From: Chrysomallon squamiferum
Lineage: Eukaryota; Mollusca; Gastropoda; Neomphalida; Peltospiridae
Assembly (NCBI GenBank): GCA_012295275.1
Contig: CM022675.1
Location: 2,082,144 to 2,146,143 of the forward strand
Length of the DNA: 64,000 nt
Direction: 5' to 3'
Shown here in pieces: positions 47,649-64,000 of the stretch. How positions within the stretch are numbered: the stretch's first letter is position 1; every line of letters starts with the position of its first letter. Made by a program: the position numbers and the translations under genes. A model generated the notes under the pieces. The model ran no database searches. It saw only the letters and a list, made by a program, of their open reading frames with translations, and was not told the origin of the DNA.

Positions 47649-49558
47649 TCCTCTCTACAACTCAGTATTTTTGTACCTCTTTATCTTTGTTTATAATTTT
47701 ATTTATTTATTTAATTTTGCTATGAATTTATTTGTTTGATATTTGTTCTGTTCGTTTTAACGTAATTTCTGTCTTCTTTTGGCTTCCACTTCATATATTT
47801 GTCTGTGTAACGTAATAGTATTAATTTTAATATCATGAAAACAACCAGTGTTTCTTCTCGTACGATTTTTAATACGAAATACGTCATATGGAATAATAAT
47901 AATAATAATAATAATATTGATAATAATAATAATAATAATTGTGCATGCCAATGTTCACGCTGTATTTCACCGTCACTCTCACAGTTGCTAAATGTTAACT
48001 GAAGTGTGGACAGAAAAGAAAGTGTTCTTTCTTTTTAAATGTCCACAGTCTGTATTAGTCTGTAATGAGCAACAGTGGGTTAAAAGCAATGAACGTTAAA
48101 GTTTATTTTTGCAATTATCATTTATAACAACGTGGTTCAGTCCGTCTAACAAAAGATACTAAACACGTGAGGACTATTAACATTTGTTACATACCCAGTT
48201 TTTATACACAGGCAGCTTTGAGTAAGCGGGCCTCTGTAATGTCTGGAAGAGTAACCGTCCACAACGTGTTTCTCGTTTTGTTATATTAGTAAGTGCTACA
48301 ACGACAACAACGTCAACAACAACAGCAATAATAATAATTATACAATTAAATGAACTAAAAAAAAGCTAATCAAATAAAAGGAACGAAGGTAGATTGTCAG
48401 ATAATTGCTTTATAACTGTTTGTCTATCTATGCATGTGTACATGTTTCTGTTTCTCTCCCGCTGTACATCTGTCTAATATATATATATATACCCTTCTAT
48501 CTCTTTTCCCAATACCAGTAAAAAAACAGTTCAAAATAGTATGGCTCTCCAAAAGTAGAGGCGCTATTGAGTATTTACTACTACTACTATTACTAGTATT
48601 AGATTAATACTAATGCTCACATCATAACTGTAAATACTGTCTATATATACTGATTTTACCACTGCTAATACTCTACTTACTAGCATTATTATTACTATTG
48701 TTGACACTACTAATATCACTGCTAGTGCTGCTATTCTACTACTAAAGAAAGTGATTAAAGACGGCTTCACTGTACATTTTACATTTTACGTTTGTTTACG
48801 TGTAAAGTTTCCCACCGACCTTACAGTACATACTCGTTTCAGTTGGCCGAACACACATGCTGCTTTCAAACGTGTTTTCAATTGTTTCTTACTTCTTTTT
48901 ATTTCTTAAACTAAAAGATTAAGAATAGTTTAGCTGCGTCATGGCGTATATTCACCGACTGTAAAAAGCTGACAGACACTGCTTTCAGAGAAGGTAAAGA
49001 AATTCCACAGCGTGAAATTAAAGTTGATGTAATACACTTTGATTATAGTAGAAAAAAGAAATTCTCAGATAGATCTTATCTCTGCTGATATTAGGGTGGT
49101 GACATTAACTTGTCTTTTCAGATGAATGGTGTATACAATAAGCTCTTGAATATATATATAACAGCTTGCAATTTTGTTTGTATTTTACAAAACATTCATA
49201 TCTTCTTTCAGCTACATTAGTCAATTCAGGTACCTGTATCTTTCTTTTATCTCTGTGTTTGTGTGTGTGGGTGTGTGGGTGTGTGGGTGTGTGTGTGTCT
49301 GCTGATTATGTCTAATGACAGAGTAAGATCAGATAGCAGATAATAATAAGTCTGTAAGTGGGTATGCATGAATGCTTTTATGTTTGTATGTATGTATGTA
49401 TGTATGTATGTATGTATGTATGTATGTATGTACGTAGTTATGTAAGAGTGTCTGTGTATATGTGTGTATATGTGTGTTATATGTGTGTCTGTGTGTATGT
49501 ACGTTTGTGTGTGTGTATATATATATATATCTATATATATATAAAGATATATATATAT

Positions 49559-49611
<53 letters not shown>

Positions 49612-49634
49612 TCTGTGTGTATATGAGTATACAT

Positions 49635-49668
<34 letters not shown>

Positions 49669-49735
49669 TGTGAACGTAACTACTAGCTCTAACGCTGCCA
49701 ACACCAATTCTGTTAAAATAAAGTAATAAAACGTG
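46341..49735. other. Mixed intergenic DNA
   Basis: Contains the dispersed repeat shared with 640-960 (47220-47545), a CT array (47554-47641), AAT near 47892, a TATG array (49383-49432) and TA runs (49510-49610) flanked by GT runs. No gene seen. Confidence 0.55.
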
Positions 49736-50480
49736 GTAATCTGTTAGCCGTATGTGCCATGTCGCTTTGGGAATGAAAATAACACATTTGTCATAGTGCA
49801 CGCCGGTATATCTACTGCACGTGCAGACTCGGCTCGGAAAATGAAAGCCATGAAGCAATGTAACGGCTTAACGCCGGCCAACGCGTACACGACGTCGCCG
49901 GCACTAGAATTCATGCTCAAACTGTCCGTTACCGTCTCCGTGCTGCTGTATTACAAGCACGTCGCCCTGTTGTAGTCGTTACCCTGATAGCGCGTCACAT
50001 TCAGGAACGTCTGAGATGGGCCATAATACACCAACACTGGCGTCGCACACAGTGGAATCAGACAGTATTCAGAGAGAAATACAGTTTTGTGTTCACTTTG
50101 TGGATGTTAGGCGTCATGTATGGAGGGGACGGGAGAACGAAATGATGCAAACAACGTTGTTCATCTTAAGAGATAGGCGTTACGGTCTGGACCGGAGTTC
50201 ATGATGGAGGTAAAACAGATCACGCATTTGCTGTTCCTGAGATTAACGCTCTCAATAGAAGCATGAGACGGCGATGGACTCCTGTCATTGATGCTACTCC
50301 TGCACACACACTTCACTGAGCCTCTCTCACCATTCTGATAGATGTACCACCCCGTTTCATCAGTTGATATTAAAGTAACGACGTTGACTCCATGACAATA
50401 TTTTACTGCGGCTACATTCAGAAATACTGCATCAATGAAATAATATTTACAAATAAATTCAACATCCAATCAGGTTGTCT
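49736..50480. other. Unexplained GC-richer low-repeat island
   Basis: About 740 bp without simple repeats, clearly richer in G+C and CG dinucleotides than its surroundings (for example GCCGGCCAACGCGTACACGA at about 49874). Frames of 73 aa (plus, 49754-49975) and 102 aa (minus, 50161-50469) exist; neither resembles a family I know. It could be a decayed mobile element, an old exon or a CpG-bearing regulatory region. Confidence 0.4.
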
Positions 50481-50610
50481 GTACTTCATACCTTGTACGT
50501 AATTGCTAAACATATTTGGCATACTCTATATAGATAGAGAGAGAGAAAGAGTGAGAGAAAGAGACAGAGAGATTATATATATAATCTCTCTGTCTCTTTC
50601 TCTCACTCTT

Positions 50611-50660
<50 letters not shown>

Positions 50661-50766
50661 AACATATATATACATATACAAATATAATTAAATGAAGTAA
50701 TAAATGTTTCATTTTCATATTTTGCACGCATACATACGTTGAGATACCGATGCCAAGACAAACGCA

Positions 50767-50815
<49 letters not shown>

Positions 50816-51013
50816 AGACACATAAACATCCTTCTAAGATTGCCTAAACTCATTCATGTGTTATGACAGTAAGTCTCCCATTTTGTACAGATAATAATAT
50901 ATCGATTGTTGTAGCTTTTGTAACAAACACGTTTAGCTCCGTACATCTCGAGTCTACTGCACTACGGACATGCTTCACTGGTCGAGTAGGCGTTGTTATT
51001 TCTTCGTTTGTAC

Positions 51014-51044
<31 letters not shown>

Positions 51045-51257
51045 CATGTGGGTATATGTTATTTAGCCCTTGGTTCACGTTTTGCATGGTTACATTTATT
51101 TATTTATTTATCTTTCTATCTATATACATGTCTGTCAATGTAACCATTTATGTCTGTTAATCCGTCCATCCTTGTGACTGTTTGTTACCGCATAACAGCA
51201 GCCTTGTCCGCCAGCACCATTTATTTAAGTCAATGTATTCTCATTGTTATTGTTATG

Positions 51258-51293
<36 letters not shown>

Positions 51294-51297
51294 CTGT

Positions 51298-51381
<84 letters not shown>

Positions 51382-51390
51382 CAGCGATAG

Positions 51391-51456
<66 letters not shown>

Positions 51457-51473
51457 CACACAGGTACAAACAG

Positions 51474-55811
<4,338 letters not shown>

Positions 55812-58666
55812 GCTACAACAATCGATGTATTATTATCTACACTGATGTGAGAGTTACTCTCGTAACACCTGAATGAGTTTGGGCAATCTTAGAACGAAGC
55901 TTTATTCAAATAAACGTTAAAGCAAATGTCCTTTTTCTTAATATTTTCTTAAACACTTCAAATATCATTGGAAAATGACGGCTATTAGTTAAAAAAAGAA
56001 AGAAAATGATAATAATAATAAAAGAAAGAGAAAGAAAAGTTAAAATAATAAAAATAATAATAATAAATAAATTAAACAAACAAAAAAGTAACCAATTAGA
56101 AAGGAACGAAAGTAAAATAAAAGCACAACAAATAAATATATTGACCAAAAAGAATAATAATGACAATAACAACAAGAAGAAAAAAGACAATAAATAGTTA
56201 GGTAGATAAATGAATGGAAGAGGAACGGGAGAAGAGATGTAATCACAAAACGTTGGGTAGATATTTAGTTACACACTTAGGTAGAAAATAGTAAGTAGGT
56301 ACTTGCGTAGATGGTAGTGTCCATTGGTCATTAATGCAAAACGAAGATTTAATCTATTCATTGTTTATTCATACGAATAATACTAATATTACTACTGCTG
56401 CTGCTACTACCCTTACTAATATAACTCGAACTACTACTGCTTCTAGTGAAATATAGTTAACTACTAGAATAACATAAATCAAAGAAAAAGTAAATAAGTA
56501 AATCAAATAAAATAAACACTTGTCATACAGAATTAACTCATATAAAGAAGTAGAGTGTGGAGGAGAATGTCAAGATGATCGTCAAACACAGCTGACTGAG
56601 AGTGAATGTTTCACTTTAATTTTATTTACATCAGCTTTGATGGGCAAACTGAATTCAAACAAATATATCGTGTTATTTATGTTCGACTACGGCATAAATA
56701 TATTCAAAAAAAATGTTCTTATAAATCTTACTAATAGAGAAAAAATAAATATAAGTAGAAACAATAATTAAAAAAATATATAATTAACACTAAACTAAAG
56801 TAAAGAAGAACAGAATACAATAAAAAACGTAGATATGTAGATAAATGAATAGACAGATGGGCAGAAATGTTTCTAAATAGAACACATGATAAAACGTAGG
56901 TAGGAAGGTTTGTAGTATTACTGCTATTACTAGTATTACTATTACTTCTAATACATATATTACCATTACTATTGCTGCAATTGCACAACTTAAGTAAATG
57001 ATGCTGGCGGACAAGGCTGCTGTTATGCGGTAACAAACAGTCCCAAGGATGGACGGATTAACAGACATGTCGATAAATGGTTAGATTGACAGAAACGTAC
57101 ATAAAGTGAAAATAAATGAATGAATGAATAAATAAATAAAAATATAAATAAATAAATAAATAAATAAATAACTGCAGCCAAGTAAAAAGTGTACCATGTG
57201 CTACATAATTAACATATACACACGCACGAACGCGCACACGGGTAGAAACGAAGACATAACAACGCCTACTCGACCAGTGAAGCATGTCCGTCAGGCAGTA
57301 GATCGAGATGTACGGAGCTAAACCTGTTTGTGTGTTTCTAACAACAGCTACAACAATCGATGTATTATTATCTACACTAATGTGAGACTTACTCTCGTAA
57401 CACCTGAATGAGTTTGGGCGATCTTAGTACCAAGTGTTATTTAAATAAACGTCAAAGCAAATGTCCTTTTTCTTAATATTTTCTAAAAAACTTTAAATAT
57501 CATTGCAAAATGTCATCTATTAGTTAGAAAAGAATGAAAATGATAATAATAATAAAAGAAAGAGAAAGAAAAGTTAAAAGAATAATACAAAAAATAAATA
57601 AATAAATAAATTAAACAAACAAAAAAGTAAACAACTAGAAAGGAACGAAAGTAAAATAAAAGCACAACAAATAAATATATTGACCAAAAAGAATAATAAT
57701 GACAATAACAACAAGAAGAAAAAAGACAATAAATAGTTAGGTAGATAAATGAATGGAAGAGGAACGGGAGAAGAGATGTAATCACAAAACGTTGGGTAGA
57801 TATTTAGTTACACACTTAGGTAGAAAATAGTAAGTAGGTACTTGCGTAGATGGTAGTGTCCATTGGTCATTAATGCAAAACGAAGATATAATCTATTCAT
57901 TGTTTATTCATACGAATACTACTAATATTACTACTACTGCTGCTACTACCCTTACTAATATAACTAGAACTACAACTGCTTCTAGTGAAATATAATTAAC
58001 TTCCAGAATAACATAAATCAAAGAAAAAGTAAATAAGTAAATAAACTACAATAAACTTGTCATACAGAATTAAGACACATAATAAAATACACAACGGAGG
58101 AGAATGTCAAGATGTTCGTCACACACAGCTGACTGAGAGTGAAAGTTTTACTTTAATTTCATTTACATCAGCTTTGATGGGCAAACTGAATTCCAACAAA
58201 AATATCGTGTTATTTATGTTCGACTACGGGATAAGTAAATTAAAAAAAAAATGTTCTTATAAATCTTAATAATAGAGAAAAAATAAATATAAGTAGAAAC
58301 AATAATTCAAAAAATATATAATTAACACTAAACTAAAGTAAAGAAGAACAGAATACAATAAAAAACGTAGATATGTAGATAAATGACTAGACAGATGGGC
58401 ATATGATAAAACGTAGGTAGGAAGGTTTGTAGTGTTACTGCTATTACTAGTATTACTATTACTTCTAATACATATATTACCATTACTATTGCTGCTATTG
58501 CACAACTTAAGTAAATGATGCTGGCGGACAAGGCTGCTGTTTTCTGGTAACTAACAATCACAACGATGGACGAAAGGAAAGATTGAAAGACACGTATATA
58601 GATAGAAAGATATATAAATAAATAAATAAATGTAGTCATGGAAAACGTGTACCATGGGCTACATAA

Positions 58667-58725
<59 letters not shown>

Positions 58726-58850
58726 CACACACGCACTCACAAACAGGTACAAACGAAGAAATAACAACGCCTACTCGACCAGTGAAGCATGTCCGTAGCG
58801 CAGTAGACTCGAGATGTATGGAGCTAAATCTGTTTATTACAAAATCTACA
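55812..58850. repeat. Macrosatellite-like units 4 and 5 (about 1.5 kb each)
   Basis: Unit boundaries at 55812, 57348 and 58851. Same module order as units 2 and 3. Unit 4 lacks the long CA array and unit 5 has only a short one (58669-58738). They diverge more from unit 2 than unit 3 does. Confidence 0.82.
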
Positions 58851-59770
58851 ACAATCGATGTATTATTATCTAAAGAAAATGGGAGACTTGCTCTCGTAAC
58901 ACAGAGATGAATTAAGGCAATCTTAGATTTACAGACAAGTATGTAGATAGAAGACAGATAGATAGATAAATAAATAAATATATAAATAAGTAAGTAAATA
59001 AATAAATAAATAAATAAATAAATATAGCAGAGCAAAACGTGTACCATGGGCTACATAATTACCAACCACACACACACAGAGACACACACACAGACACACA
59101 CACGCACAAACGCACACGCACATTCACACACACTCAAACAAACAAACATCTACACTCAAACACACACACAGACACACACTCAAACAGACTGACACACACA
59201 CTCACACACTCAAACACACACAGACACACACACGAACAAACGAACCAAGAACAACGCCTTCTCGACCAGTGACGCGTCTGCGTAGGACAGTGTAGGTGAG
59301 ATGTCTCGGGGTGAAACTGTTCTCTCACAACAGTACAACAATCGACGTATTATTAGATACACAACTGTGAGACTTACTCTCGTAACAGCTGGTTCAGTTC
59401 ATACAAGCTTAAGAAGAAGTTTTAGTCAAATAAACGTCAAAGGAAATTTATTTTTTCTTAAAATGTTCTTAAACACTTTAAATATCATTGTAAAATATCA
59501 TCTGTTAGTTAAAAATAATAATAAAAATATAATAATAATAATAATAAAAGAAGAAATAAATGAAAAAAAGAAAACGAAAAGGAAAAACAAAAATAATAAA
59601 AATAATAATAAATATATGAATTAAAAAAATACCCCATTATAAAGGAACGAAAATAAAATAAAAGCATAAAAGAGAAAATGTTACCAAAAAAGAATAACAA
59701 CAACAACAACAGCAACAACAAAATAAATAGGTAGTTACATAAATGAATAGAAGAGAATCTGACGTAGATA
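58851..59770. repeat. Partial macrosatellite-like units
   Basis: A short unit (58851-59333) with a TAAA run and an interrupted CA region, followed by the start of another unit from 59334, which is interrupted by the 52-bp array and resumes at about 60480 (TCAAGATGTTCGTCACACAC at 60757). Confidence 0.7.
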
Positions 59771-59779
59771 TAAAGACAC

Positions 59780-60465
59780 AAAACATTAGCTAGATATTTA
59801 GATACGTACATACTTAGGTACAACATAGGTAGGTACATTAGCTAGATATTTAGATACGTACATACTAAGGTACAACAGAGGTAGGTACATTAGCTAGATA
59901 TTTAGATACGTACATACTTAGGTACAACAGAGGTAGGTACATTAGCTAGATATTTAGATACGTACATACTAAGGTACAACAGAGGTAGGTACATTAGCTA
60001 GATATTTAGATACGTACATACTAAGGTACAACAGAGGTAGGTACATTAGCTAGATATTTAGATACGTACATACTAAGGTACAACATAGGTAGGTACATTA
60101 GCTAGATATTTAGATACGTACATACTAAGGTACAACAGAGGTAGGTACATTAGCTAGATATTTAGATACGTACATACTAAGGTACAAAAGAGGTAGGTAC
60201 ATTAGCTAGATATTTAGATACGTACATACTAAGGTACAACAGAGGTAGGTACATTAGCTAGATATTTAGATACGTACATACTAAGGTACAACAGAGGTAG
60301 GTACATTAGCTAGATATTTAGATACGTACATACTTAGGTACAACATAGGTAGGTACATTAGCTAGATATTTAGATACGTACATACTAAGGTACAACAGAG
60401 GTAGGTACATTAGCTAGATATTTAGATACGTACATACTAAGGTACAACAGAGGTAGGTACGTTGG
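59780..60465. repeat. 52-bp minisatellite, about 13 copies
   Basis: Unit carries TAGCTAGATATTTAGATACG and TACATACTAAGGTACAACAG, then AGGTAGGTACAT. Variation is limited to a few sites (CTAAGG/CTTAGG, CAGAGG/CATAGG). It expanded inside a macrosatellite-like unit; other units have a single related segment (GATATTTAGTTACACACTTA). Confidence 0.95.
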
Positions 60466-60965
60466 TAGACAAAAGAGTGTATTGCTCATTAATACAGAAA
60501 GAAGATATAATGTATGCATTGTTTATTTATATGACTACTGCTAGTATTACTACTACTGCTGGTACTACCTTTACTAATATGACTTCTATTACTATTTCAT
60601 GTTGTTAAACAAAGTTAACTACCAGATTAAAATTATAAAAAAAAAAATAATAATAATAATAATAATAATAAAGTAACAAGAATAAATAAATAAATAAATA
60701 AAATAAACACTTGACAGAATTAACTCATATAAAGAAGTAGAGTGTGGAGGAGAATGTCAAGATGTTCGTCACACACAGCTGACAAAGAATAATGTCAGTT
60801 GGAAAACTTACGCGTAAAATAATTCAAAATATAAATAAATACTGAATATTCTTTGTTAAGTTTTAGTAGTAGTTGATGCAGTAGCAAAAGTAGAACTGGC
60901 AGATGTTATTTTTGATAAAAAAACACAATCTAGGACACTATTCGTGCACTTTAGTTAAATGATAT

Positions 60966-61920
60966 ATATCTATCTATCTATCTATCTATATCTATCTATC
61001 TATCTATCTGTCTGTCTATCTATCTATCCATCCATCTATCTATCTATCTATCTATCTATATTTGTATTTGTCTGAATGTCTCACTGTCTATCCGTCTATC
61101 TATCTGTTTCTCGTCATTTCTCTCTAGCTGTATCTTAGTCCGTCCGTTCGTCTGTCGGTAAGTCGTTTGATTTGTCCACCCACCAGTACACCCATTCATC
61201 CACTCATCCATACATCCATACATCCTTACATCCATTCATCATTCTTCCATACATCCATACATTCATACATCATTCATCCATTCATCATTCATCCATACAT
61301 CCATACATTCATACATCATTCATCCGTTCACCATTCATCCATTCATCATTCATCCATTCATCACCATTCATCCATTCATCATTCATCCATTCATCCATAC
61401 ATTCATTCATGATTCATCCATACATCCATCATTCATCCATTCATCCATCCATCCATCCATCATTCATCCATACATCCGTACATCCATACATCCATACATC
61501 CATACATCCCATATCATCCATTCATCATTCATCTATACATCCATACATCCATACATTCATTCATGATTCATCCATCCATCCATACATCCATTCATCATTC
61601 ATCTATACATCCATACATCCATACATTCATTCATGATTCATCCATCCATCCATACATCCATTCATCATTCATCTATACATCCATACATCCATACATTCAT
61701 TCATGATTCATCCATCCATCCATACATCCATTCATCCATCCATCCATACATCCATTCATCATTCATCTATACATCCATACATCCATACATCCATTCATGA
61801 TTCATCCATCCATTCATACATCATTCATCCATACATCCATCCATCCATCCATCATTCATCCATTCATCCATACATCAGTACATCCATTCATCCGTACCTC
61901 CATCCATCCATACATCACTG
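60966..61920. repeat. Tetranucleotide arrays (TATC)n and (ATCC/ATTC/ATAC)n
   Basis: CTAT-type repeats at 60966-61060, then about 750 bp of CATC-based tetranucleotides at 61170-61915 mixing TCCA, TTCA and TACA. Long frames across it are artefacts. Confidence 0.95.
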
Positions 61921-62499
61921 CAGTCATGTTTAGCCCGTTGACGTCAATTACTATTAACTGTTTTCATTTATCTCTTTTTTTACAAATTTAACAAAGACAC
62001 CACGCTGACAGATCTGTACATTGATTGTCTGCCCTTCTTCTTCTGCTCATACAGAATACACACCCCGTCGTGTTAAAATATAACCTGAGCTTTCAGCTTC
62101 AAACTGCCCAGTATTAGTGTCTACCTCCCACACATCCGTTTTCACCTTCGACTTTATTTCAAACACCAAGTGACTTAAAATCAATGATTAGCTAGTTTGT
62201 AACGTAACCTCTATACGACTACATATTGACAAATATTCAATTTTCCGTTTAAGTTTATCGTAAACAAAATTAAAGTAAAATGAAATCTGCACTCGTGGCT
62301 TACTTGACACTTTCATGATATGTATTAACTCTGTATGACCACTTTTACTTTTATGTTGTCATCTGACTGTTATGAAAATCATGTTTTACTCTGTACACTG
62401 GCAGTAGCTACTGTACATATATATTTAATGCACAAGAAGTATTAAGATTATTACAGAAATAGTAGTTGTGGTAGTAGAAGAAATAGTAAAGGTGGTACT
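61921..62499. other. Unique AT-rich spacer, no gene seen
   Basis: Low-repeat DNA between two satellites. Short frames only, and no recognisable product. Confidence 0.55.
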
Positions 62500-63662
62500 A
62501 GTGCGTGTAACTGTAGTAATAACAGCGGTGCTACTGCGTGTAACTGTAGTAATAACAGCGGTGCTACTGCGTGTAACTGTAGTAATAACAGCGGTGCTAG
62601 TGCGTGTAACTGTAGTAATAACAGCGGTGCTAGTGCTTGTAACTGTAGTAATAACAGCGGTGCTAGTGCGTGTAACTGTAGTAATAACAGCGGTGCTAGT
62701 GCTTGTAACTGTAGTAATAACAGCAGTGCTAGTGCGTGTAACAGTAGTAATAACAGCGGTGCTAGTGCGTGTAACTGTAGTAATAACAGCTGTGCTAGTG
62801 CTTGTAACTGTAGTAATAACAGCGGTGCTAGCGCGTGTAACTGTAGTAATAACAGCGGTGCTAGTGCGTGTAACTGTAATAATAACAGCGGTTCTAGTGC
62901 GTGTAACTGTAGTAATAACAGCGGTGCTAGCGCGTGTAACTGTAGTAATAAGAGCGGTGCTAGTGCGTGTAACTGTAATAATAACAGCGGTGCTAGTGCG
63001 TGTAACTGTAGTAATAACAGCAGTGCTACTGCGTGTAACAGTAGTAATAACAGCGGTGCTAGTGCGTGTAACTGTAGTAATAACAGCTGTGCTAGTGCTT
63101 GTAACTGTAGTAATAACAGCGGTGCTGCGCGCGTGTAACTGTAGTAATAACAGCGGTGCTAGTGCGTGTAACTGTAATAATAACAGCGGTTCTAGTGCGT
63201 GTAACTGTAGTAATAACAGCGGTGCTAGCGCGTGTAACTGTAGTAATAACAGCAGTGCTACTGCGTGTAACAGTAGTAATAACAGCGGTGCTAGTGCGTG
63301 TAACTGTAGTAATAACAGCGGTGCTAGTGCTTGTAACTGTAGTAATAACAGCGGTGCTAAGCGCCTGTAACTGTAGTAATAACAGCTGTGCTAATGTTTG
63401 TAACTGTAGTAATAACAGCGGTGCTACTGCGTGTAACTGTAGTAATAACAGCGGTGCTAGTGCGTGTAACTGTAGTAATAACAGCGGTGCTAGTGCGTGT
63501 AACTGTAGTAATAACAGCGGTGCTAGTGCGTGTAACTGTAATAATAACAGCGGTGCTAGTGCGTGTAACTGTAGTAATAACAGCGGTGCTAGTGCGTGTA
63601 ACTGTAGTAATAACAGCGGTGCTAGTGCGTGTAACTGTAGTAATAACAGCGGTGCTAGCACT
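62500..63662. repeat. 33-bp satellite, about 35 copies, with higher-order structure
   Basis: Unit GTAACTGTAGTAATAACAGC followed by GGTGCTAGTGCGT. Since 33 is a multiple of three, frames stay open for up to 300 codons on both strands, giving repeats such as VRVTVVITAVL and ACNCSNNSGAS. A marked variant (CAGCAGTGCT) recurs at 62721, 63018 and 63250; the first two are exactly nine units (297 bp) apart. Irregular junctions at about 63126 and 63358. Confidence 0.95.
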
Positions 63663-64000
63663 AATATTAATAATAATCTTTGAAGAGGTAGTAGTAGCGG
63701 AATGAAATAGTTTACATATAAATAATATATTAACGCTGACATTCAAAGAATTTAAAGCAAAACTACTTTTGTTTGTAGGTATTTCGTTTTGTCAACACTT
63801 ACATAGATATACATAGTTTGCGAATGTGTATGCATGTACACACACAGATGTATATTCATATATATATATGTGAGTGTGTACATATCTTAATATATATATC
63901 CACATACACACACACATACATACATATGTGTGTGAGTGGGTGGGTGTGTTTACATATATATTTTTTTAGAAAATCTGAATATTTTATTCGACTGAAACAA

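Noticed and set aside
49754-49975. 73-codon plus-strand frame starting MPCRFGNENN
   Set aside because: Composition is more gene-like than its surroundings, but no known domain or splice context; kept only as part of the unexplained island.
62468-63370. 300-codon open frame VRVTVVITAVL repeats, with others on both strands
   Set aside because: A 33-bp satellite stays open in several frames by arithmetic; there is no signal peptide, start context or unique domain.

Overview
The window is AT-rich animal DNA, crowded with long perfect microsatellites and minisatellites. Genes have many short exons with GT/AG introns, and there are tRNA-derived SINEs. The style suggests an invertebrate, perhaps a mollusc, but no single sequence fixes the species.

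The main gene is a 19-exon minus-strand gene at 5709-15946 (copy A). Joining exons at conserved splice sites gives one open frame of 910 codons: signal peptide, two EGF-like domains, a ZP-N domain, the first strands of a ZP-C domain, a short linker, four SRCR domains, the rest of ZP-C, a basic RKRR cleavage site, one transmembrane helix and a short basic tail. The four SRCR domains therefore sit inside the ZP-C fold instead of before it. The nine exons of the insert are bounded by phase-1 introns, so removing them together would restore an ordinary ZP module. A second copy (copy B, 29020-34728, same strand) has the first eleven exons in the same order and breaks off at a 200-base run of N (28801-29000).

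Between the copies, on the plus strand, lies the last coding exon of a RhoGAP-domain gene (24142-24319) with an AT-rich probable 3' UTR. Two minisatellites in the window copy a splice junction of a neighbouring exon: about twelve extra copies of the 3' end and splice donor of the SRCR4 first exon (8690-9426), and about twelve copies of the acceptor of the RhoGAP exon (23740-24141).

Region by region: 1-5700 holds dispersed repeats, microsatellites, a 64-bp tandem repeat and a SINE; 5709-15946 is gene A; 16-23.7 kb is its repeat-rich 5' flank; 24.1-28.8 kb is the RhoGAP end and AT-rich DNA; 29.0-34.7 kb is gene B; 35-44 kb is the related 5' flank of B; 44-60.7 kb is a decayed array of 1.5-2.2 kb repeat units with embedded CA arrays; 59.8-63.7 kb carries 52-bp, tetranucleotide and 33-bp satellites. 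I found no convincing protein-coding gene from 34.8 kb to the end. All splice models and counts were made by eye and lack transcript support.
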